Below, piece after piece: positions 10,965-20,309 of a stretch of DNA of 35,000 nt. Origin of the DNA: Neocallimastix lanati (nom. inval.) (lineage: Eukaryota > Neocallimastigomycota > Neocallimastigomycetes > Neocallimastigales > Neocallimastigaceae); assembly GCA_016946835.1 (NCBI GenBank), contig JACVTC010000131.1, positions 60,001 through 95,000 of the forward strand, in the 5' to 3' direction. Every line of letters starts with the position of its first letter. Within the stretch, counting starts at the first letter, position 1. The notes under the pieces were generated by a model that was given only the letters and a program-made list of their open reading frames with translations, had not been told where the DNA came from and ran no database searches. The translations under genes and the position numbers were made by a program.

Positions 10965-12735
10965 CTAGGAAAAGAATACACTTCTATTTGCTTTATTAAT
11001 TACTAATTAAAAAATATTAATATATTGTATATATTTAAGTGTAAAAAATACAATATAAATGCAATAAAATATATATATATATATGTTTATAAAAAATGTT
11101 TCAAAGAAAAAGAATATTAAAAATAAACTGTAATAAAAAAAAAAAATAAAGTTAATGTAATATAGTATGGAGAAAAATTTAAAAGTAATTTTGGTAATTT
11201 AATAAAATGAATCAATGTCATCATTTCCACCAAAAAAAGTATTTAATAAAATAAGACAAAGAAAATTATATCTATAAAGTAGATAGTGTGGTAACCACTA
11301 AATGAAACTCTCCCTTGAACCAAGAGAAGTATTATCAGAAGATTCAATTTCCATAGATTCGTTGGGTGAAGAATGATCATTGCTATTTGGGTAAGATGTA
11401 CTAGGAAGACAAGTAATAGAGGTTCTTCTTTTGCCATATCGGTTTGACGTTGAACTCTCTTGGTTGTGAAGGCGTTTTTTTTTTTTTTTTTTTTTACTAT
11501 ACCAATTAAAGAGTAACTCAATAGAACTACGAAGCGACTGGTATAGTGTTGGATAATATTTGGAATAATTTTTCTGTTACTTTACCCATTCTGAAGGCAA
11601 TAGTGATATTATACTTACATCTACATCTTATACGTAATATCCAATTAAATCCTAGACTAGGTTTAGTGAATAAAGTTCTTATATGAATAAATTTTAATTT
11701 ATCATAGTTAGCTCCTTTAATATTTTATTTTGAAGTAATATCAGACAGATAGACATTAATTAATGAAATTCCCCTGATAGTTATTACAGTTAGAAAGATC
11801 ACTCTTTTTTTTTTTGGGAACAATCTCAAATTTTATTGAATTAAATATTCAAGATATTTTTTGTAACACTTGGGGTACTTTTCCTCTAGTTTCATACCGT
11901 AAAACAATGCTTTGTAAAATCCAATGGGAATATCATCAGGACCTGGAACCTAATTAATTCTTCATCAATAGAATAGTATTTCTAATTTAAGAGATAGTTA
12001 GAATATCATTAATATTCCATGACTGAGAGTTTCTCTGAATATGTCTTAAAATAGCAGTCCAGTAATTATTATTTAAACTAAGATCAGTAATTCCTGAAGC
12101 AAAATCGCTATAATATTCAGCTCAACGAGCTAATTGATCTTTAGAGAGATGTAATGTTCATCCCTTCCATTAGATTTGGATAATGGTAAAAAAAAAAAAA
12201 AAAAAAAAAATAAAATAAAAAGGAATATGAAGGTTTAGTCAGTTTCATTGAAGCCTTGCCAACCAAGTTTATAATTGTTAGAAACAAAATAATTACCTGT
12301 AGAGATTATGTTTGCTTTTTACCCATTAGAACAAAAGTTACTTTTAATTTTTTTTTTTTAGGATTATTACAAATTTTATGAAACGTTATAAATTGATCTA
12401 AGAAAGAGTCATCATTGAGACAATCAAGTAATGGCTTAATATTATTGTAAACAAAATGTTTTTTTTATTTTTTTATTTTTTTTTTTTATTTTTTTTTTTT
12501 TTTTTCATTAAGATTTTTTAATATAAGAATGGTAATGGAATGCTGGTCCTTTCAATTATGAGGGAACAAAAGATTTAATAGATTTACCAATTTTAATTGA
12601 AGTATCTAAAAATTTATCAACCATTTCATCAGTAGATATATTATTCTTGTTGGATTTAAATTTAAATTCATTCTTCAAAAATAGAGAAATAGTCAACTGG
12701 AAAGAATATTTTTATTTTTAATATTACCAATTTGA
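10965..12735 (-). mobile_element. Decayed LINE fragment (endonuclease tail to 3' end, internal deletions)
   Basis: Read on the minus strand from 12735 down, it parallels the better copy at 14283-18257. Matches include STDEMVDKF, then LKGPAFHYHSYIKK; a NYFVSNNYKLGW segment (about 12290); AEYYSDFASGITDLSLNNNYW (split by stops, about 12070-12125); GPDDIPIGFYKALF (about 11900-11945); and DLSNCNNYQG (about 11775-11805). Near 11725 it jumps straight to ANYDKLKF, so reverse transcriptase motifs A to E are missing. It continues through FNWILRIRCRCKYNITIAF and skips the zinc-knuckle region to a stem-loop at 11496-11547. The 3' untranslated end keeps AATAAAG and GAAGTGTATTCT at 10973-10998. Stops and frameshifts are everywhere, and A/T runs have been expanded or inserted. 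It is a dead element. Confidence 0.8.
11496..11547 (-). other. Inverted repeat (RNA stem-loop) near LINE 3' end, older copy
   Basis: ACTATACCA (11496-11504) and TGGTATAGT (11539-11547) are perfect 9-bp inverted repeats around a 34-nt loop. The loop contains ACTCAATAGAACTAC, related to the loop of the better copy (14684-14736). The stem differs from that copy at two positions on each side, and pairing is kept at both. Confidence 0.6.
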
Positions 12736-13439
12736 ATGGACGATTTTCTTTTTTTTTTGGATTTTAAAATTTAGATTAGGTATATCGCATTTCATGATTG
12801 GCATTTATAACATTTACTAAATTAGTTGAACTGAGATTTGCTGAGTTTGTATTATTGGGATGTATGATTAGGTATTAAATTTTTTTTTTTTTTTTTTTTA
12901 AAATGATGATGAAAAGAAATCTTATGATATTCATTTGGAACATCTACAATATGAAAAATTTTAACACCTGATATTACTTTTTTCGCAATACTTTTACAAA
13001 AATTTTTTAAGTTTAAATAAATACTAAAAAAAAAAGAAAAATACATATACAAATTAATTTTAAAATTGAAAAAAAAGTACAGTAGACTCATTACAATGAT
13101 AATAGGTAGAAACTACATGATATTATTTATTATATAAACTTCAATGTTTTTACTATATATCCAGCTTAAAAACAATAATAAAAACATCAGGTTCACTTTC
13201 TATATATAGTCTTCTTATATTCTTAATTTTCTCTCTTCCTACTAGAATCCATTTAAGAAAGGATAACCATCGGTTATCATCCGAATTACAGAAATAAAAA
13301 AAAAAAAAAAAAAAACTGTAATTGGTACACCTGATTATAGGCTATTCCTTTTCCTTCAACCCTCAATAGACCTAGAAAAATAGTTCATATCATTGGGGAA
13401 TTGATACAGAAGGACATTTCATTTTTTTTTTTTTTTTGG
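12736..13439 (-). other. Degenerate LINE-like or other coding remnant, unassigned
   Basis: Mixed stretch between the two old LINE pieces. At 13153-13297 the minus strand has an open, protein-like frame of about 48 codons (NSDDNRWLSFLKWILVGREK, then a charged stretch) ending at a stop. It directly follows a run of about 22 T. I could not align it with the better LINE copy. 12840-13090 carries a short frame (VKIFHIVDVPNEYHKISFHH) broken by A-runs. Base composition is richer than true intergenic DNA here, so this is probably dead coding sequence. Confidence 0.4.
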
Positions 13440-13605
13440 ACCTGTTATATACATGATTGAAGGAGAGCCTTCATTTTTAAATTTTAGTTGGTGCTATTAG
13501 CACCAATATCGTCTGTAAAGAGACAATATTGCAACACAACATTTCTTATTTCCAATATTCACACCATAGTTAAAAATTTTAAAGGGTTTAATAACCATCG
13601 TAAGC

Positions 13606-13629
13606 GCATTTGCATTTGCATTTGCATTT
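13606..13629. repeat. GCATTT hexanucleotide x4 inside a LINE remnant
   Basis: Four perfect GCATTT units (AAATGC on the coding strand) lie where the better copy has a single AAATGTGC at the KCATMVIKP motif. This is a local expansion inside a decayed reading frame. Confidence 0.85.
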
Positions 13630-13662
13630 ATTGATACCCAAGGACATTTTCAATTTTTATTA

Positions 13663-13686
13663 GCCCAACAGCCCAACAGCCCAACA
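13663..13686. repeat. GCCCAACA octamer x3 inside a LINE remnant
   Basis: Three perfect 8-bp units. On the coding strand they precede TAAT..ATTGAAAATG, where the better copy has one TGGGCTAAT. Two extra 8-bp units have therefore been added. Confidence 0.85.
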
Positions 13687-13989
13687 AAAAAAAAAAAAAA
13701 AAAAAAAACATGATGAAGTAGAGAGTAGAGCCTTCATTTTTCTTTCACTAGAGAAGGGCTATGAGAACAAATATCATCAATGAAAAAAAAAAAAAAAAAA
13801 AAAGACCAACCACAACATTTTTTTTTATTATTACCATATTACCAACAATACTAACTCTCCAGTAATTTATCACAGCTATTTAAAATTATCATCTCTTGTA
13901 TGATTCCGGAGAATGCCGAAGCAAACTCTATTTGTAATCGCGTAAATAATAATGAGGGTAAAAATAGTCACATTTTAACATAATGAGTA

Positions 13990-14021
<32 letters not shown>

Positions 14022-14282
14022 TTGGTGGTGATGATGGACAACCTTATCTAACACCACCCCCACGATGAAATAGGGAAATTCATTTGATAATAATGTATGA
14101 AGGTAACGAACACTTTCTTTTAAAGAAGTAAGAAAGAAAGAGCTTAGAAATGCAAATCAAAACATTTGTCACGGATACAGAAATACCAAGGTGAAAGATT
14201 TTTATAAGAATGTTGAAATTGGGAAAACAGTGTTACAGGCTTTTTTCAAATCAAAAAAAAAAAAAAAAACTACATAGGTGAA

Positions 14283-14306
14283 TTTTTTTTTTTTTCTTTT
14301 TTTTTT
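14283..14306 (-). other. A-rich 3' tail of the LINE and its junction with an older LINE piece
   Basis: On the minus strand the element ends in CCCTGTCT followed by A10 G A13. Next comes ATTCACCTATG, which belongs to the older fragment just before its RT motif A. An upstream AATAAA (plus-strand 14336-14341) sits about 30 nt before the tail, as expected of a polyadenylated LINE transcript. No convincing target-site duplication was found at the other end. Confidence 0.6.
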
Positions 14307-14683
14307 AGACAGGGAAGAGAATACACTTCCAAAACTTTATTAAATTTTATTTTAAAAAATACATGTAGGTGAAAAGTACATTAGAAATTAAAAATAAAAA
14401 ATTAAAAAATAAAAAAAAAAAATAAAAAAGCTCGAAAATACTATGTATTTCGGCAAGTTGTACTATGCGGGAATTTTTCCCTTCCTAACAAATAAAAAAG
14501 AAATAAAACCTAGAAGTAACATCTTTAAAATAGATAGTGTGGTGTCCACTAAACTCTCCCCGGATTCATCATTTATTGAACTACTAGGGCAAGATTCGTC
14601 CTTCGTAGAAATAGATGACGATCCTGTATTATCATTATGCCTTATCAGTACGACGTCGACGCTCTTGGATAAATTTGGTATTA

Positions 14684-14736
14684 TGCAATACCTATCAAAT
14701 AATAGCTCAAACGAACTACTAATGATAGGTATTGCA
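14684..14736 (-). other. 14-bp stem-loop in the LINE 3' region
   Basis: TGCAATACCTATCA (14684-14697) and TGATAGGTATTGCA (14723-14736) are perfect inverted repeats around a 25-nt loop containing CTCAAACGAACTAC. An older copy (11496-11547) has a related loop and a stem with two compensatory changes. The stop codon of the last LINE frame lies in the loop. In some LINEs a 3' RNA stem-loop is recognised by the reverse transcriptase; that role is inferred here. Confidence 0.7.
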
Positions 14737-15056
14737 CTTGTTAAGAATTCCGCCAAAGCCCACAATTTTTGGAACAGGTGACTCAGATGAACCTTTGAAA
14801 AGTGGTTCATTCAATTGTCTCTGTTCCCCACTATCGAAATGTAGCTCATTTAAAACTAAAGTTCCACCAAGAAGGAACAAGTATATATAATGATTGATAT
14901 AATCTTCAAAATTAGAAATAGAGTCATAGGAAGAAAGAGGGTTAAACGCTCTAATCTTCCTAAGGAATAAAACATAGAGATCATCGATGAAATTTAAAGA
15001 ATTCCATCTAAAAGATGCAAGAGCATCGCATTTAAAAATCCAATGTTCAAAAAAGA
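14719..15056 (-). pseudogene. LINE ORF2, C-terminal tail in shifted frame
   Basis: After an A/T run at 15049-15054 the coding sense continues in another frame. It opens SFEHWIFKCDALASFRWN, completing a Cys-x-Cys-Cys...His...Cys zinc-knuckle pattern with CPKSCPCCGED just upstream, and runs about 110 codons to a TAG at 14719-14721. A further frame, 14463-14810, stays open across the end. Nucleotide similarity to the older copy continues to about 14525, so the true C-terminus is uncertain. Confidence 0.6.
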
Positions 15057-15710
15057 TTGTTTATCTTCGCCACAACAGGGGCAAGACTTGGGACAATCTT
15101 CTGAAACTCTACCCATTCCAATAGCAATAGTAGTATTGTATTTATAACCACAGCGTAAACGAATAATCCACGAAAACCCTAAGTTGAATTGGGGATATTT
15201 TAAACTAAGCATAATTATAGCTTTATTGTTTGAGAACTTATTACGATCGTAATTTTGACCTTTAATACCTTGAAATTTGGCAACTGATTTCCAGTAACGT
15301 TCTAAAATATCGTCATATTTTTCACATTTATATTTTTTGATTTTTTTATACAGTGTTCTAGATTCTTTAGTCCAGGAATAATGATGCATTTTGGGAATAG
15401 ATTTAATAAGATCCTTTATAGTACAGTTTGATTTACTCCATTTTGCAAATAATTTAATCTGTAAGGCTGCGCAGACACCAGCAATAGGAGGAATGCTTAG
15501 ATCTCGAGATAAAGCATAAGTACTCATAGTAGAATTATGTCTAATATAGTCATTGTCTTCTGAACTTGTTTTACCATTTTTAGAGAAGGAGCCGATACAC
15601 CAAAATAGACCAGTATTAATTAATGTTTGAATTCTGGCCGTTCTGGATTTGTTTGAACCTAGTAAAGGAGAATAATAAATTACTTTACTAATAACAAAGG
15701 ATTGAAGAAC
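14994..15710 (-). pseudogene. LINE ORF2, region after the reverse transcriptase
   Basis: Open frame that continues the RT frame after the A11 run. It begins VLQSFVISKVIYYSPLL, then NKSRTARIQTLINTGLFWC, typical of the thumb and post-RT region of LINE proteins. It then passes ALSRDLSIPPIAGVCAALQIKL and SWIIRLRCGYKYNTTIAIGMG to CPKSCPCCGED, the first half of a zinc knuckle. The visible ATG at 15527 is internal and not a real start. One A/T run later the frame is lost (stop at 14994). Confidence 0.75.
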
Positions 15711-16786
15711 TTTTTTTTTTTGTATGCAATAGGGATAAGTTTATTTGAGAAGAAATGTGTAAATGAAAGAAGGGATTTTCTAATTTTAAAATGCATGTGA
15801 GATATAATGTGTTCTAGTAAGAGATGATCAGAAAAAGGAATACCAAGATAAATATAACTAGAAACTTTAGGGATAGCATTCATTCCTAAATAGAAGGTTG
15901 GGTCACTATAGTTTGGAGGAGATTGGAAGTTCATTGGTTTTATAACCATAGTTGCACATTTTTCAATACCAAAAGTCATTTCATTTAAATTAGCCCATCT
16001 ATGTACCTTTTTTAGTAATTTTTCTAAATTTTTTGCACTTGGAGCAATGAGAACAACATCATCAGCAAAGAGTCCACCACAACACTTTTTTCTTCCAACA
16101 TTAACACCATACTTTTCACAGTCATTTAGTATATCATTGATGAATAAATTGAATAAGATTGGAGATAAAGAACAACCTTGACGAACACCTCTTTTAATAG
16201 GAAATTCATTTGATAACATTGAAGCAAATCGAGCACGTGCTTTAGATGAAGAATATAAATTACAAAGAAAATCATAACATTTACCGCGTACTCCATAATG
16301 ATATAATTTAGTAAGAATGTTAAAAATAGGAACTGAATCATAAGCTTTTTTAAGATCTAAAAAAGCTAAATATGTGAATTTTCCTTGGAATTTTCTTCTT
16401 TGACAAATTTCTCTAACGGGAATGAATAAACTAATGCATTCTTCGCGGTTGCGAAATCCAAATTGTTCAGGTCTAATGAAATTGTGTGAGAGTGCGTAAG
16501 TAGATATTCTATCTGTTATAATTTTTGAAATGATTTTTAGTCCAACGTTAATGAGAGAAATACCTCGATAATTACTACAATCTGATAGGTCACCCTTCTT
16601 AGGAATTGATACAATAGAAGCTGAGTTCCATTTTCTAGGAAATGACCCATTCCATATTTTATTAAATATCAATTTTAGACACTTTCCAGCAGCAGGATGT
16701 GATTCTAGTAATTCTTCGTTACAAAAAAGAGCTTTGTAGAATTCAATCGGAATACCATCGGGGCCGGGTGCTTTGTTATCTTTCAT
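15680..16786 (-). pseudogene. LINE ORF2, reverse transcriptase domain
   Basis: Carries the non-LTR reverse transcriptase motifs in order: KAPGPDGIPIEFYKALF, SIPKKGDLSDCSNYRGISL, RPEQFGFR, motif A FLDLKKAYDSV, motif B GVRQGCSLSPILFNLFINDI, motif C GGLFADDVVLI with the catalytic FADD, motif D GIEKCATMVIKP and motif E YIYLGIPFSD. The catalytic aspartates are all present. The sense continues upstream in the frame before the 8-bp duplication, so the Met at 16784-16786 is internal. The C-terminal residues KKKKFFNPLLLVK come from misreading after the A11 run at 15711-15721. This domain copies the element RNA into DNA at the nicked target site. Confidence 0.88.
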
Positions 16787-16866
16787 CGATAAAATAGTTT
16801 TTTTAATATCTTCAATCGTAAAAGGACCATTTATATTCCAGGTAAAGGATCTAAGACTAATATTCC

Positions 16867-17337
16867 TTAAAGCATGATTCCAGTAATTACGTAATTACGA
16901 TTAAGGCTGTGACCTGAGGGATCCGAAGCAAGATCTTTATAATATTCAGCCCATCTATCTAATTTCTTTGAAGGAGAGATAATATCTTGACCAAATTTAG
17001 ATTTAATGCAAGTAAGGGAGGTAGATAAATATGATGGTTTAGCCATTTTCTTTAAACATCTCCAACCATTTTTGAAATCTTTATTCAAAAAATAATTACC
17101 TATTTTTACTATATTAGCCTTAAATCTAGCAGAACGAAATTTACTCTTAGTTTTCTTGATTAATTTGCAAAGTTTTTCATATTTATTAAATTGTTCAAGG
17201 TAATTATCAACATTTTCACAATTAAAGTAAGGCTTAATATTCCGAAATGCAATATGTTTTTCATGAGATAGTTTTTTAATGTAATAAGGATAATGAAAAG
17301 CAGAGCCCTTTAAATTTGTTGGAATTATATAAAAGCC
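16867..17337 (-). pseudogene. LINE ORF2, linker between endonuclease and RT
   Basis: Open frame starting IIPTNLKGSAFHYPYYIKKL and running through basic helical sequence (KKTKSKFRSARFKANIVKIG), then NGWRCLKKMAKPSY and LDRWAEYYKDLAS. This is the usual region between the endonuclease and RT of LINEs. The older copy at 12735-12050 matches it segment by segment. The sense ends at SLNRNY because of an 8-bp duplication; without it the frame runs into the RT. There is no own start codon at its head. Confidence 0.75.
16882..16897. repeat. Perfect 8-bp tandem duplication GTAATTAC x2 in LINE ORF2
   Basis: Two adjacent copies of the palindrome GTAATTAC. The older copy has only one equivalent (AATAATTACTGG) at this place. 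Removing 8 bases brings the linker frame (low coordinate 1 mod 3) into the RT frame (2 mod 3), so this insertion is the lesion. Confidence 0.85.
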
Positions 17338-18254
17338 TTAATATCTTTCCCGATATTATTTGCTGTATTGATAAATTTTTCTACCATTTCATCAGCCGTA
17401 AGCGAATTGTAATGAGAATCGAGGTCATTTTCTAGGATTGAAAAATAATTATGTGATAAAATATCTGAATTTTTTGTTTTACAAATATGAGTTGACCATT
17501 TAGAAACTTTAGTAGGCCTTATAAAACCATCGGAGAGAACTTTGTTGCAAGAAAGTAAAATAGGTTTATGATCAGAAATACCATAAAACGAAGTACAAAC
17601 CGAGGTTTTATTAATATGGGATGCCAAAGCCTCATTATAGATGACATGATCAATGCAAGATGATCTAGTACCTTTAGCATATGTAAATTGATTACCATAT
17701 AAAGGAGCAATATACCAATTAGGAAAATTATTTGAAATGCATGTTTTGATCTTCTTTAATGGCATGTTAAAGTCACCAACTAGGACAGCCGGAACATTTT
17801 TTCTATTGTGAAAACGTAACCATTGAGAGAGTTCATCAAAAGCAACTAGTCTTGCTTCCTTCCATTTGCTTTGAGGGAAGTAGATATTACCAATAGTACA
17901 TTTTTGATTCCAAAAAGAAGTAATATTAACTGAAATGATATATTTGTATAAAAACGGTTCTTGGAAGAAAGAGCACGAAGAATGAACACCAATAAAGAGT
18001 CCTCTCATACCAGGGGTTTTAGGATTAGCTTTAAGGAAAACTGAGTTGTAATATGGAATTAAAGGTGATGAAACATCTTTTGGTAGATATTTACTTTTTC
18101 CAGTTTCTTGTAGACAGATACATATAGGTTTAAAAGTAGAGTTGAGATACAAAATACTATCTCGCTTTTCAGTATTCCAACCGTTAATATTCCATTCAAA
18201 ATAATAATACTTATATAGAATTTGAAGTTTAAATTTGTGGTGATAATTTATAAC
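17325..18254 (-). pseudogene. LINE ORF2, apurinic-type endonuclease domain
   Basis: Endonuclease/exonuclease/phosphatase fold that nicks the target DNA. Motifs in order: WNINGW (catalytic Asn), ICLQET (catalytic Glu), GLFIGVHSSC, VGDFNMP, SSCIDHVIYN and GISDHKPILL (catalytic His). All key residues are kept. The frame opens after a TAA at 18255-18257 with no Met before WNINGW, so either the start was lost by 5' truncation or translation began elsewhere. It ends DIKAFI-stop at 17325; the sense continues in another frame with IPTNLKGSAFHYP. In the older copy the same two segments (KSFVPS and LKGPAFHY) share one frame, though with an in-frame stop between. Confidence 0.85.
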
Positions 18255-18257
18255 TTA

Positions 18258-18297
18258 AAAAATAAGCTGAGTGATTAGATAATTTTAGTAAAGTTTG

Positions 18298-18347
<50 letters not shown>

Positions 18348-18808
18348 TATTTTAATTTATATTTTTTTGTATAACATAACATTAAAGTTTGACTATTGTT
18401 GAGAATAATAAATCAAATTTTATAGTAGGATTAATGTATTAAACTGGAACTATTTTAAAAGTAAGAATTTATATAAAATAAAAGAATAAAGACAATAAAA
18501 TAATAATATAATTAATCAGTTAAGTAGAGGAAAGGAAGGATAAGTACTCGATATATTCATAAAAAGAAGAAGAAAGTAAAAGAATTAATAAATAAATAGA
18601 AAGAAAAAAAAAAAATGAAAAACTGATAATAATAAAAATAAAATAATACATAAATAAAATTTAAGGTTTGAACTTCATATATTTTATTTTATTATTATTT
18701 TTTTTTATTTCCTTTTTTATTTATATATTTAATTTTGTTATTATTATAATTGTAATTTATAATCACTTTTATTTATAAATTTATTGATTTTTTATTTATT
18801 GAATGTTT

Positions 18809-18842
<34 letters not shown>

Positions 18843-19037
18843 AAATATACTTTTTATTTTTAATAAAGACTATAAATAATTTAATATAAATATTTTATGT
18901 TTTTTTTTTTTTTTTTTTTTTTTATATTTATATCTATGTTTTTAATATTTTATAATTAAGAAAAGATAAAATATATTTATTTTGATATTTAATAATGTAA
19001 TGTTAATCTATAAAATGTAAAATGTCTTTTTAATTTT

Positions 19038-19071
<34 letters not shown>

Positions 19072-19284
19072 TGTTTTTGTTTTTGTTTTTGTTGTTGTAG
19101 TTGCTATTTTTTTTTTTTTTTTTTTATGTTATTATTATTAATAATAATTATTATTGTTTGAATGTTTATTAATAAACACTTCAGTATAAAATATTATCAT
19201 TTATTTTTTATTGAATTAGTTTAAATGTTTATTTTTATTTTTAATTTTTTTCCTTTTTATTTTAAATGCTATTTCTTTATACTT

Positions 19285-19323
<39 letters not shown>

Positions 19324-20169
19324 TCAACGATAATTTTTTTTTTAAAAAAAAAAAAAATTAGATAATATATATGATAATATTTTTTTTTTAATTATTATAA
19401 CAAAAAAAAATAAAAATTAAAATATGTATATATAATAAGAATAAAAACAAAAATTTCGTTTAAATATATATATATATATTTTTTTTATTTTATATAATAA
19501 TTTATTTTATATAAACTATAACTTTATAATAAAAAAAAAAAAAATTTTTTTTTTTAAATGTATATATATTTTTTTTGGTTTACAAATTTAATATTATTTT
19601 ATAATTCAATAAATATTAACTATATCACAAAAAAATTATAATACAAATAAATTATATTATTTTTTTTTTTATTAACAAATATATATATATATTAACAAAA
19701 TATACTAAAATAAAATCCAGAACTTTTTTTTTTAAAATATAGTAGAAAAAAATATATATATAAATATATAAAAATGATATTATATATCCAGAATATTTTG
19801 TTTGCATAAGTATGAATTCTTTAATAAAAACTATATATAAATTTTTAAAAATAGTTATATAATTAGATAGATAGATAGATAAATAAATAAATAATAAATA
19901 TAATATAATTAATATACTATATAAAATTATTAATATAAAAATTAAAATTTAATAATCTATATATAATTACATACAGTGATATATATATTAAGTAAAAAAT
20001 ATATATATAGATAGATATGGTTTTAAAAGATTTTTAATATTACTATTTTTTTTTCTTTTTTTCCCATTTAATTCATGATTTATAGGAAAAATATATATGT
20101 TCATTTTTTTTTTCATGATATATATTTCAATTGACATTTCAGTATATAATTATGAATAATATTTGTAAC

Positions 20170-20200
<31 letters not shown>

Positions 20201-20227
20201 TCAAATGTTTTTCCTATTATAATCCTT
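18258..20227. other. Simple A/T region, no gene seen
   Basis: Holds T42 (18301-18342), T31-class runs near 18811-18841, TTG/TTTTTG repeats near 19072-19100, and TTA trinucleotide repeats at about 19297-19323 and 20173-20201. 18360-18610 is slightly richer in G and may be the upstream flank or a lost 5' part of the LINE, but no coding similarity is visible. Confidence 0.55.
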
Positions 20228-20309
20228 TTAAAATCTTTTTTTTTTCTTGAAAAAAAAATAATAAACCAATATATAGTTATAATATTTTCTTTTACGACTT
20301 AATTTTAAT

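Larger units (their letters stand above)
13440..14283 (-). mobile_element. Decayed LINE fragment: reverse transcriptase motifs A to C, motif C twice
   Basis: The minus strand starts (14283) with an FTYVVF-like stretch followed by DLKKACNTV, the RT motif A (compare DLKKAYDSV in the better copy). LSNEFP and a GG(V)R-like motif B follow at about 14040-14095. A CCGWS...IDD motif C with a T21 insertion lies at 13765-13815. A TGGGCTAAT/ATTGAAAATG motif D region (13630-13690) and ALTMVIKP (about 13575-13610) come next. A second partial unit then repeats YGVNIGNKKCC and LFTDDIGAN (13510-13575) and the same AATGAAGGCTCT and AATGTCCTT landmarks (down to about 13405). The order shows a partial duplication or two overlapping old copies. 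All frames are broken. Confidence 0.7.
14283..18257 (-). mobile_element. LINE-type non-LTR retrotransposon, nearly complete ORF2, inactivated
   Basis: On the minus strand: an apurinic-type endonuclease (18254-17325), a linker (to 16867), reverse transcriptase (16786-15680), a C-terminal part with a zinc knuckle (15710-about 14720), a 3' region with a stem-loop, an AATAAA signal and an A-rich tail at 14306-14283. No ORF1 is visible. No ATG precedes the endonuclease motif WNINGW, so the copy is probably 5'-truncated. Four breaks separate the frames: near 17325-17337, an 8-bp duplication at 16882-16897, an A11 run at 15711-15721 and an A/T run at 15049-15054. The endonuclease/RT order is that of the L1/Tad/I/Jockey groups; I cannot assign the clade. 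Base composition is far less A/T-rich than the flanks. Confidence 0.88.

Noticed and set aside
11243-11521. Minus-strand 92-codon frame as a small gene
   Set aside because: It is the 3' part of the decayed LINE copy, read across an A21 run; its segments match the better copy at 14525-14680.
14443-14781. Plus-strand 112-codon frame
   Set aside because: It lies antisense to the LINE 3' region, whose minus-strand homology to an older copy explains the open frame.
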